From Craspedostauros australis (taxonomy: Eukaryota; Bacillariophyta; Bacillariophyceae; Mastogloiales; Achnanthaceae): a DNA stretch of 64,000 bases. A model generated the notes under the pieces. The model did no database searches, had not been told where the DNA came from, and saw only the letters and a program-made list of their open reading frames with translations. The stretch is taken from NCBI GenBank assembly GCA_026770025.1, contig JAMXDE010000012.1:2108001-2172000 (forward strand). Direction: 5' to 3'. The position numbers were made by a program, and so were the translations under genes. Of the stretch, positions 1-8,976 are shown in pieces (the stretch's first letter is position 1; each line of letters opens with the position of its first letter).

Positions 1-1291
1 TGGTGCTGGACTCGCGATCGGAAAGGACCTGGTGCAGGACGGTGGGGAAGTGTGGAAGGACGACGGAGATGGGAGGTGCGCCGATCTCGTTGGAGCTGTG
101 GATCTTGGCGGATGCTGGCAATGCCTGGGTGGAGCTGGTGTCGCGGGCGGTCATGGGGGATTCCTTGGAATCGTACGAATGCGTCCTCGAGGCAGAGTGC
201 GGGTGCTGTCTGGCAGGTCGCGAGGGCGTGCTCTCCTCGGTGCTGATGGTTCTGCCGCTGCTGCTGAGGGATGCGTGCGAGACGGGGCTGACATGGCACG
301 GTTCCGAGGATGGCTGTCCCGGTGATTTGGTGGCCGCGGCATCAGCAGGAGTCGTTGTTGCTGTTGCTGTTGTTGCTGATGTTGCTGTTGTGGATTTGGC
401 TGGTGCAGACGATGATGGCGTTGAGGGCGATGAAGACGATGCGGAGGTGGAAGTTGGCGACTGATCCAATGGAGCAGAGGAGGAAGGGGAATCGGCCTCG
501 GCCTGCTCGTTCTCAGAGGAGACCTCCATGCGCATGCGCTTGCGCTTCTTGAGCGGCACAGTGCCAGGAGATGCGGAGGTGCGCCTGGAGGATTCCCGGT
601 CAGGCGTGATCGCAGCACTGACCTCGGCATTGGCAGTGTCATCGTTTCTGGAGGCCAGGGCGACCGTTTCCGGCTTGCTGGTGTGCAGAGCAGCCGAGAC
701 CATGAGGAGTGCCGAAGCTGTCTCCCGCTGGATGTCCTCGCTGTTGGTTCTCTGCGTTGTCATAGTGGCAGCAGTGCCCACAGTGCCCACAGTTCCGACA
801 GTGCCGACAGTGGAGTCATCTCCCTCGTGTCTGCGGCTCTGCTTGGGCATGTGGCTGTGGGCATGGCCGTAGCTGTGGCTGTGAGCATGGCTGCGAGCAT
901 GACCGAGAGGCTGAGAACGAGGGTGGCCATGACTGGCGGTGGATCGATCAGAGCTGTCAGCGCTCTTCATGGGAGATGCAGGAAAGGCAGGCTGGGCGAT
1001 CATGCGGTGGATGCCGGTCATGTTGGCACCAGAGGCGTTGAGCCATGCCTTGTGGGTCGCCATCGGAGTCACTGGGTTGTAGATCCTGCGATGGTGCATC
1101 ATGGGGACCCCAACAGTCTGCAGTGCTGGGTTCTGAGGCAGCTGAGAGGGGTACATGGACTGTGCCATGGACTGTGCCATCGATTGCATAGACTGCATGG
1201 ACGGCATTGCGCTGCTCTGGCTGCTGGAAGCGGTGTTTGGGCCTGCTGGGGAAGCAGCTCCTGCTGCGGTTCCTTCGTTTCTGTGTGGCAT
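1..1291 (-). CDS. Low-complexity nuclear regulator, 5' part; possible HSF-type DNA-binding domain begins at the window edge (partial)
   Basis: Frame open from an ATG at 1291 to the left edge, about 430 codons without a stop. The ATG is the first in a frame that is closed by a stop near 1570. The protein is rich in Ser, Thr, Pro, Ala, Met and His. It has an MQSMQSMAQSMAQSM run, a GTVGTVGTVGT run (bases about 775-815) and a basic KKRKRMRM cluster that fits a nuclear localisation signal. The last visible residues, LPHFPTVLHQVLSD, resemble the start of the heat-shock-factor DNA-binding domain (FPxxLHxxL), which would continue outside the window. The regulator role is inferred from composition plus this short match; that the frame is a real gene is much surer than the family. 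In usual HSFs this domain is close to the N terminus, not after 400 residues. Confidence 0.6.
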   Translation of the reverse strand, partial: MPHRNEGTAAGAASPAGPNTASSSQSSAMPSMQSMQSMAQSMAQSMYPSQLPQNPALQTVGVPMMHHRRIYNPVTPMATHKAWLNASGANMTGIHRMIAQPAFPASPMKSADSSDRSTASHGHPRSQPLGHARSHAHSHSYGHAHSHMPKQSRRHEGDDSTVGTVGTVGTVGTAATMTTQRTNSEDIQRETASALLMVSAALHTSKPETVALASRNDDTANAEVSAAITPDRESSRRTSASPGTVPLKKRKRMRMEVSSENEQAEADSPSSSAPLDQSPTSTSASSSSPSTPSSSAPAKSTTATSATTATATTTPADAAATKSPGQPSSEPCHVSPVSHASLSSSGRTISTEESTPSRPARQHPHSASRTHSYDSKESPMTARDTSSTQALPASAKIHSSNEIGAPPISVVLPHFPTVLHQVLSDRESST

Positions 1292-1297
1292 GTTGTT

Positions 1298-1333
1298 ACT
1301 GTTGCTGATACTGTTGCTGATACTGTTGCTGAT
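1298..1333. repeat. Three tandem copies of a 12-base unit in the 5' leader of the first gene
   Basis: The unit ACTGTTGCTGAT (top strand) occurs three times head to tail, ending seven bases before the ATG on the bottom strand. Read in the gene's sense it gives a CAG/ATC-rich leader. The frame is open through it but holds no ATG, so it is taken as untranslated. Confidence 0.75.
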
Positions 1334-3154
1334 ACTGTGGCGAATGCTGTCAACGTCAGAGGATGGAGCGAGTCGAGGTAGGTCTTGGTGGATTGTGACG
1401 GTGGATTGTGACAGCTGATGATGAGGATGTTGTTGATGAGGATGATGGCGCTCTTTTGTGTGAATTTGGATAACGAAAGCACGGATGCTGAGATGTGGGA
1501 GATTGTTGCGGTGGTCGGATGGAGGAATGGCAGAGCACTCGGAGAGCAGAGAATAGTATCGTAGAATACTATGCTATGGCAGACTATGACACAGAGTAAG
1601 AGCAGTAAATGTGTGTGTGTGACCTGTGTCTTGTGAATGAAGATCGATGCGGACTGTACGAGTGATGCAATGTTGCTGATTGTCTGTTGCCAATTGTCTG
1701 TTGTGGAAGGACGGAGTCTGGAAGAGGCTCCTTCTCGCTGCGATTGACACTGCACGGGCTGATCTTGTCCACTGTCCCACTCCACCAATACCGTCCCCTG
1801 ATCTGATCTTGTCTGCGATCTCCTGCTTTGGTTGGCTTTTGTATCCGGTGGGTTTTGTCTCCCTCCATCCAATTCCTCTTTCCACTCTTCGCACACCAGA
1901 TCAACGTCTCCATTTTTTATTTTTTTTCCTCTTTTCTGCCTCCGCACGCACCCACATCATCACCCAATCGTTTCCTGAATCGTGTGGTGGCCTCACGGCG
2001 CTGGAGGCAAAGCGCACCAGAACGGAAACGCAAACGGCATCAACATCGTCTCAACGGACGCATTTCGTAAGTGTTAACGCGCCGGCATCCATTTACTTAA
2101 CAACGATCGAAACCGTTCAGCCAGTTGCCCAGCAACCAGTCCTGTCGTTGAACGGCTTGGAAGCCCTGTCACACATGCTGTTGAAACAGACTCGATCATT
2201 AAAAAATATTCGCAACCAAGTATCACACATAAGCGCCTACCGATGCTCCCAACAAGATCGTGCCTCCACACCATCTCCAAAGGAGCAACGGCTAGATTTC
2301 CATCAGACTAAAAAACTATCCGTGAGCCGTTGTGCGTTGAAACAAATTTTTGGTGTTCGCGATGCATTGCGCTTGCAACGTTCCACATCACCGTTGTCGT
2401 CACCGTTCGCTGTCGCCGTTCATTGGTCTTCAATCAGAACCCTCTTTGCAAACAAGAGCCGTTGCCACCCTCGACATCACGTCTCGCTGTCTCCCTGCCT
2501 CGCCTCGTGTCCGTGTCATCACTGGGTTGCGCCAACAAAAGGGGAACGGAATAACAGTCTTGTTATCCTTGTGAGAATCGGCGTCCAATGCACGCTCACA
2601 TTCGTGTTGCACGCACGTTCATCTGTCTGTTCAGCCCATCCGTTCCCGCAACCATCATTGCAATCGCATCCACAACGTCGATCACATTCTTCCTCGCAGC
2701 CGCTTTGCATCACTGACCTGCATTCAGCGTCACATGCCAATGCATCGATCACCGCAACAGATCCTCTTTGTGCATCCGTTCAAATTCAAGACAAGACATG
2801 GAGGATGTCTAATCCTTTCTTGTCAACGATCTGGGTGTCCTCGTCTTTGCTCTGGCACAGTCACATCTCTCTGCCCTCTCCTCTCCGGCCATCCCTCATT
2901 CTTTCCTCTCCCAACCGGGAAGTTGATCGTCTGCCTTCCCTCTTCTGCTGATGCTTGCTTCCCTTGCGCGTCACGGACGAAGAATAGTAGTAGTATTTGG
3001 TACCCACGCATACACGTATGGAATGTCTCATTCTTGCACTCCATGCAACATGGCATGATGTCATTATTTGCAGGCGCATACTCGTGGAGTGAGCATTGTG
3101 CTCATGCCGAAAGACTACAGTTCGTTGTGCGATCGTCTCTCATCGTCACCAAAA
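1334..3154. other. Intergenic region, pyrimidine-rich, no supported gene
   Basis: Upstream DNA of the leftmost gene and downstream DNA of the sulfurtransferase gene. A frame of 423 codons is open on the top strand at 1680-2951, but it crosses a T-rich tract near 1914-1935 (TTTTTTATTTTTTTTCC) and its product has no recognisable domain. The top strand here is strongly C+T rich, which by itself removes stop codons. Treated as non-coding. Confidence 0.55.
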
Positions 3155-4698
3155 TTACTTTACGATCGGCGTGTCATCCGTACCACCCCACTCGCTCCAA
3201 CTACCGTCGTAGACGAACACATCGTCGGCATCCATGCCGCATGCCTCCAGGGCCACCACCAATGTGCAGGCCGTGACACCGCTTCCGCATGACGCAACGA
3301 TGCGTGCCGCTTTCTCCGTGTCCACGCCGCCTGCCTGCAGAATCGTCTCCAGCTCCTCCTTGGGCTTCAGCTTGTTCACATTGTCATCTTCCAGCAGATC
3401 TTTGAAGAACACATTCTTCGCACCCGGCATGTGTCCCAAACGCATGCCGGGACGCGGTTCTTCCACCTCACCCAGGAAGCGTTGAGGTGACCGCACATCG
3501 ACGATCGTCATTGTGTCATCGCCGTCAATGATGCGCTTCATCTCCTCCTTGTTCATCACATTGATGGCATCCTGCGCCTTGTACTTCGGTTGTGCCGTCA
3601 AGTCCAGATCTTTTGCATTCACGATGGGGAACGACGGTGCCGTGCCCTCCTTCTCCACCGGTCCGCCGGCATCGATCCAATCCGCGATGGAGCCTTGCAG
3701 CACGGAAATGGAATCGCGGGCGTGGCCCATGTTGCGCATCTGGAACCACGCGCGGTGAAAGAACATCTGCCGAGCGCAATGGCAGAGTTCGTGAGGTGTG
3801 GTGTGGTGTGTGATTACGATTGTTGAATACGTGAGGTAGGACAGGATACCATGTGGTAAAGTATTACCATGTATAATGGAATACCATAGAATGGAGTGTC
3901 GCGTGGATAGTGAAGATCGTATGGTAGAATACATGGAATAGATAAAGTATTCGAGTCAAAAAATGAACGCGTTCATTGGAACCATTCTCAAGTTTGTACT
4001 GTATGAAGCATGGTGCATTGTACTCGACGCATCTCTGGGATGTGAAGAGTGATTGAACGTCAACGCAAAGCGCACTTCGAGCACCCTGGACAGTGTCATA
4101 GCCGCTGTTCAACTACTGGCACCTCTCCCGACGTCATGATAGAAACAGATCGAGGACATCATCCTTTGGTACGTCCGCACAAGCAGAACAAGACAAGAGC
4201 AACCAAACGGGATGGCATCCTTACACAGTCCTTCGTCCCGTACACGACGATGTGATCATCGTTTGCGATCTGCATGGCATCCATCGCGGCAGCGAACAAT
4301 GCCCTGGACGGCATCATGTGCGGCAAATTCGTTCCAGCCGTCGTCGCAATGTCATCAATGTCAAAGAATCGTGCACCGGCGATGCGTGGGCCTTGCTCGA
4401 ATTCCTCTCGGCCGTTGCGAGATGGCGGCAAGAACCAGCTGCCGTCCACGAACTTAATCGATTCGTTGGGAGATGCCGCGATGGCATCCTTGACGGAGAC
4501 CAGCAGTTGTCCTGTCAATCCGGCGGATACAGAATCGGATGCTGACATGAATCGTGTCTGTGTTGCTGATGTTCTGGTTGTGAGCAACGATGATAAGGGC
4601 TTCCAAAGCTGGTTGCCTGCCACCGAGACTTGATGACGGCAGGGACCACTGAGCAATGCAGTCTCAATGAACAGCGCGGTTGTCCGGTAGGGAAGCAT
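3155..4698 (-). CDS. MST: 3-mercaptopyruvate sulfurtransferase (tandem rhodanese), two exons
   Basis: Transfers sulfur from 3-mercaptopyruvate to thiol acceptors or cyanide. Exon 1 is 4698-4225 and exon 2 is 3766-3155. The donor GTAAGG and acceptor CAG join in phase 0 as KDC|MFFHRAWFQMRNMGH, restoring the usual family sequence; the intron is 458 bases and the product 361 residues. The first rhodanese domain starts near residue 65 with VDGSWFLPP. The second carries the catalytic loop CGSGVTAC. The Cys-Gly-Ser-Gly form is typical of mercaptopyruvate sulfurtransferase, whereas thiosulfate sulfurtransferase has CRKGVTAC. The first 50 or so residues are Ser/Thr/Arg-rich with few acidic residues and could be a mitochondrial presequence; a second Met at residue 51 (MSASDSV) could start a cytosolic form. 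Both points are inference. Confidence 0.92.
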
Positions 4699-5038
4699 GG
4701 TTGATGCGTGTTGCTGTTGGTGTTGCTGTTGTTGGTATCAGCTGCCGCTGTTGATGGCTCTTGCACGGTCGTCGGTGGCGTTGATCACAAGGCTGGAGTA
4801 GCTCGTACCTTCTGGAGGGTACGATGGATGTTCTGTGTGGACGATCTCCATTCTGTGGGGATCTCGCGAATGACTTTTTTTCTATTTTTCGAGACTGTTC
4901 TTCGTCAGATCCGCTCAAGAAACGACATGATGATTTGCGTGTTCTGTGGTTCTTGGTGCCACAGTTCGTGGTGTGTGCAACTGTACAGTGAGTTATGGGT
5001 CTAGTATTCGTGACCGGTTCGTGACTAACATAGTCCCG
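4699..5038. other. Intergenic, upstream of the sulfurtransferase gene
   Basis: 340 bases between the end of the DnaJ gene and the start of the sulfurtransferase gene, both on the bottom strand. Contains a CTGTTGTTG-type run near 4710-4735. No RNA gene or open frame of note was seen. Confidence 0.6.
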
Positions 5039-6253
5039 TCAATCACCACATTCGTGACTCAAACTCCAACCTCGCTTTCGTCTGACCCGGATGTGGACCA
5101 CCAGATCGCCATGGTCCATCTCGTCCGCGGTCTGAACTGCCTTTGCATTGCGGATCGGCCATCCCTTTCCTTTGATTCTTAGATCGGTCCCTTGTGAAGG
5201 ATCCTTGATGGAATTGATCCTGATCTTAATCACCTTCGAATCCAGGGTCTTGATGTCGATGTTGCAGCCGTTCTTGGCGTCTTCGGTGGATATCGTGACC
5301 GTGGTGTGCAAGTCGTTGTGAACCCTCTGGTATCTCGGGTGGCGCTTCTCCTGCAACTCGAACACGACCTCGGGCTGATCATACGAATTCGAGGCGTACT
5401 TGAGTTTGGTCTTGCCGCCCTTGTACCCAGGTTGCAAGTTCAGTTGGAATGTAGTTGTTGCCGGTTTCGGCAACGCCCAGTGGAAGATTGCGGAGGCAAC
5501 GACGAGCGCCAAGGTTCTGCTCGTTCGGAGCAGTGGGAGGGAGTAGATGAAGGCCTGGTACAAGTTGATGTAAAAGGCGCCGCCACGGATTGCAGCACAG
5601 TTGCGCGTCCACAGGTTGCTCCGAACCTTGACTTCCACGCCCTGAGAGCCATTGTACAGATCCTCCAACGGCACCTTCACCTTCTGGACGAAGACGGACT
5701 TGAAGGTCCCCAAACCCATGCGCTGGAAGGTGTTGGCGAAGGTGGCTGATGTCGGTATGTTGGTGGAGAAGGTGGTGCCTGAGGATCCATATCTAGGACC
5801 AAAGGCGCCTCCGCCCGCTCTCATGCTGGCCTGGAATGCGCGCAAAAACTCATCGGCGAGCTGATCCGCTCCGCCGCCGTAGCCGGATGATGAAGCAGGG
5901 GCAGAACGACCATGCCCGCTCCATGAATATGGCGTCGGCGTTCCTATCCTGTTGTACCGGCATCGTGACTGTTCGTCGCCGATCAACGAATTGGCTTCCT
6001 GAACCAGTTTGAAGATGGTCTCGCATTTCTTGCGCTCGGCCTCTGGCTTCGATCCGTTCTTGTCGGGATGGTACTTCAAGCACATCTCTCTGTATCTCTT
6101 CTTGATTTCCGCTTGACTTGCGCTGCGTGAGACGCCGAGAATCTTGTAGGCATCGAAGCGCGTCGATGTGGCTGTGCTTGGGCGCACGCAACTAGCCAAG
6201 AGCACGAGGATGCAAGTGGTGATGAACGCAGCGCATTCTGACCGTATCCTCAT
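5039..6253 (-). CDS. DnaJ (Hsp40) co-chaperone with signal peptide and a hydrophobic insertion in its C-terminal domain
   Basis: Single exon, 404 residues, ATG at 6253. Residues 1-28 form a signal peptide (ITTCILVLLASCV). The J domain covers about residues 33-97 with the HPD triad at 62-64 (KYHPDKNG), which stimulates Hsp70 ATPase. A Gly/Ser-rich linker follows. The C-terminal substrate-binding region begins at KVPLEDLYNG and ends with LRIKGKGWP and HGDLVVHIRV, as in DnaJ type II proteins; no zinc finger is present. After RSNLWTRNCAAIRGG a segment of roughly 50-60 residues interrupts the first C-terminal subdomain. It contains INLYQAFIYSLPLL and TLALVVASAIFHWALP, which are hydrophobic enough to be one or two membrane helices. 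The protein is therefore expected in the ER, lumenal or membrane bound. The membrane topology is inference. Confidence 0.88.
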   Translation of the reverse strand: MRIRSECAAFITTCILVLLASCVRPSTATSTRFDAYKILGVSRSASQAEIKKRYREMCLKYHPDKNGSKPEAERKKCETIFKLVQEANSLIGDEQSRCRYNRIGTPTPYSWSGHGRSAPASSSGYGGGADQLADEFLRAFQASMRAGGGAFGPRYGSSGTTFSTNIPTSATFANTFQRMGLGTFKSVFVQKVKVPLEDLYNGSQGVEVKVRSNLWTRNCAAIRGGAFYINLYQAFIYSLPLLRTSRTLALVVASAIFHWALPKPATTTFQLNLQPGYKGGKTKLKYASNSYDQPEVVFELQEKRHPRYQRVHNDLHTTVTISTEDAKNGCNIDIKTLDSKVIKIRINSIKDPSQGTDLRIKGKGWPIRNAKAVQTADEMDHGDLVVHIRVRRKRGWSLSHECGD

Positions 6254-7191
6254 CGTGTTGGCTCTCTTCAGAGAAGTATGATACTGTTATATGTGATATA
6301 TAATATAATATAATATTATATTATGTATTGGTTCTGAAGGATCTCCGTATGATTGCAAGTGCGCCTTTGTCTGGCGTCTTGGGACCCTTGAATGGTTGGC
6401 GGGACGAGTGGTTGTGTGTGCTCGTCGACAGAAGGATGGGTGGATGGGTTGGTGGACAAGTTTGTGTGGGAATTGTGTGGTTCCCATCTCGGCTGTTGAC
6501 ACAAGGTTGGTTTTGGTTGTGTGTGTAGCCGCGACTGTGTTTGTTTTGTTGTGGAACCACCGTGACGGATCGTGTCGAGATAATTTTCTCCTCCGCCAGA
6601 TAGTCGTAGCCTTTCTGTCCAGAATAGTCTGAGATAGGCTACGTTTCCTCTACTCGTGTCGGCGAACAGGCCAACTTCACGTTCCTGTTCATGGTGCTTG
6701 ATCTTCCCGATACTCGTACCATACTATACGACTCAAAGAGAAGCGACGACTTCTGCCGAGCGGCATCAACTCCAGCACAAGATTTCACACAAAAGAAGCA
6801 GAGCTGAATTGAATTGAATTAATGTAGCGTCGGCTATCTTCATTATAATATAGGTCATTTGTTGGCTTGTTGGGTTTGTGTCCTCACTGTACTTCGCTTT
6901 CATTTCGTGAGCTCATCAAGCCGTGCCTGGTGCGAGGTCCATATAATACATAGCAAGTCTGCGACCTTCCATAGAACAGTTGCCAGAGATGGTGCATCTC
7001 CTCTCTTTCCCCAGGGATGCACACGTCGGAGCAACGCGGCTCTCCACTCCTCGCCGAGAACCCAAAACCCAGACGGAATACTCGCAGAGTACTCTCCAGA
7101 GAGAGCTACCTCATTTGTCTGGTGTCTCATCGTCGCATGGGTTTTTGGATAGCGCACATCGCATTCGCGTATGCATAGGCGGGGGAGGGAT
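6254..7191. other. Intergenic, upstream of the DnaJ gene
   Basis: Between the DnaJ start and the end of the next bottom-strand gene. Holds an AT palindrome (6306-6323), G/T-rich DNA at 6400-6550 and a GAGTACTC palindrome at 7087-7094. No supported gene. Confidence 0.6.
6306..6323. repeat. AT palindrome about 55 bases upstream of the DnaJ ATG
   Basis: TAATATAATATTATATTA is a perfect 18-base inverted repeat within a longer TATAAT-rich block (about 6284-6326). Its place just before the DnaJ start makes a TATA-like promoter role possible, but similar AT palindromes occur elsewhere in the intergenic DNA here, for example at 18439-18452. Confidence 0.55.
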
Positions 7192-8976
7192 CTACACCAC
7201 TGCGAGTGATGGACCGGCCGTGGAAGCATCCGCGAAGCTACTGTTGACTGGCGCCCGGGCCTTGACGAAATGCCGAAGAGCGATGGCGACGATCACGGCG
7301 CCTGCAGCTGCAGATACGACGGCGATGACGGCCGAGCTCGATGTCGTGGAACCGTCTGTGGACCGCGTAGCTGTGGCGGGGCCACCCTGGCTTCTTTGCT
7401 GGTAGAATCGAATATCCGTGACCCCAAGAGCTTCAGCCGTTGTGTAAAACTGCGTGTCTGTTTCGGTGACGGTTTCGGTTGCCCCGGTCACCTGGACGGC
7501 ACTGTCGGTGTTGAATGCGCCGTAGACGGCGACGCTTGTCTTGACGACGTCGCACAGAGTAGCAGTGGTCGACTGTGGCGTGCATTGGACTGTGGAACAC
7601 GTACGATAGCATTTACATCGGTGTGTCCGTGGAAGTGCGTGCAAGTGCGTAGAAAAGTGTTCGTACGGCGCGAGCGCACGAAGGCGCAAAGATCGGTAGG
7701 TGCCGACAGATGGATGAAGCAACATATTTGAGACGCGAGCAACATTTGGTGGGCACAGTGGTCAAGGTACTCCAAGCACCATAGTGAAGCACAAGCGCAC
7801 ATACATACGAACGTGTGCGTGTGTATTGGTACTCATCAATCAACAGCTCCCCATCCCCCTGCATACGCATACGTACCGCTTGCATCTCTCTCCATGGAAA
7901 CATCGCCGATCTTAAAGTCGGCATCACCTTGCAACCGTCGGACGGTCGATGTCGATATACCATCGCAGGCTGGCAACTGCTGTGCCAAGGAGTTGCGAAG
8001 GATTGAAGCCAGGGCTTCTGGCTCCCAGTTCGAAACGAATGCATCCACCTCCAGCAGAAGCTCGACGTTTCCGCCAGGCTGCAACGATCCACAGAACGGC
8101 GCCGTCGCATTCGAGTTATCGGTTGGTGGGTTGGTTGGGAATGTGACCAAATCATCAGAGTTGTGGCGGCTGTCTGCATCTGATTCTGTTGGCGTTGAAG
8201 TTGGGGAGTCGGTGGGTATAGAAGTCGGACTAGCCGTAGCATCTGTGGTTGGCGAGAGCGTTGCTGTTGGCATGGAAGTTGGTTGCTCTGTTGCTTCCTC
8301 TGTTGCTTGCGCCGTGGTTGGAGATGCTGTTGTCACTGGTTGGCCTGGGTCCACAGGGTTTGGGAATGACATGCTCATGCTCATTGACATCGATACCATC
8401 TGGAGTTCTCGAATCGCGAAGCTGTGGACCGGTGCAGGGTGCAAGATGGAAAGAGGGGAGCGTAAAAGGCAGAGCGCAGAGCGCCGACCTGTCAAAGTTA
8501 GAAGACATCTGATGGCGGAACGAAAGCATGAAGAGTTCATGGCATGGCGACGGCTTATGTGGAGGCGAGTTGTGTATATCATCGTTCTTTATGCAGCGCT
8601 TCTGCCGATGCTGTTGCCGACGCTGTTGCCGCTGCTGCCACAACCAACGGTTTCTACCTCGTTATTGCTGTCTCAATCATTGAGATCCTCTCGGTCAGTG
8701 GCGCACAATCATCATCATCATCATGCTTATCGTAGTAGTTCTCATCGTGATGCCGTAATGGTCAACTTACAATTCATCTTCTCGAAGCAGGTCGTCGATG
8801 TTGCTGAAGCGACCAAACTCGCTCTGCTGTGTCTCTCTGTGTACAAGCGCGCCATTTCTCTTCTTGCGGGTACTGCTGGATGTGGTTGACGATGTAGCAG
8901 CAGCTATGTTGGAGTGGAGATGAGCTGCCAGCAAAAGCGCGATGCTGGCGTTTTGGATTTTTGAAATGCGTCTCAT
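7192..8976 (-). CDS. Secreted type I membrane protein with MSMSMS and Thr/Pro-rich stalk, three exons
   Basis: Exons 8976-8771, 8421-7877 and 7589-7192; donors GTAAGT and GTACGT, acceptors CACAG and CACAG, introns 349 and 287 bases. The frame stays open throughout and gives 382 residues. The ATG at 8976 starts a signal peptide (SIALLLAAHLHSNIAAA). Exon 2 opens with ELQMVSMSMSMSMSFPNP, then a Thr/Ser/Pro-rich region with PTSxPTxSPT units that would be heavily O-glycosylated, then a possible folded domain containing CGSLQPGGNVELLLEVDAF. Exon 3 has two cysteines (VQCTPQSTTATLCDVV) and ends with a transmembrane helix (AVIAVVSAAAGAVIVAIAL) and a short cytoplasmic tail. MSMSMS runs followed by PTxxP stalks are familiar from diatom surface proteins. 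The function is unknown. Confidence 0.8.

Noticed and set aside
1099-1947. Bottom-strand frame of 282 codons overlapping the leftmost gene
   Set aside because: It overlaps the ATG and coding part of the gene at 1-1291 in another frame and has a leader-like, repeat-derived composition with no domain.
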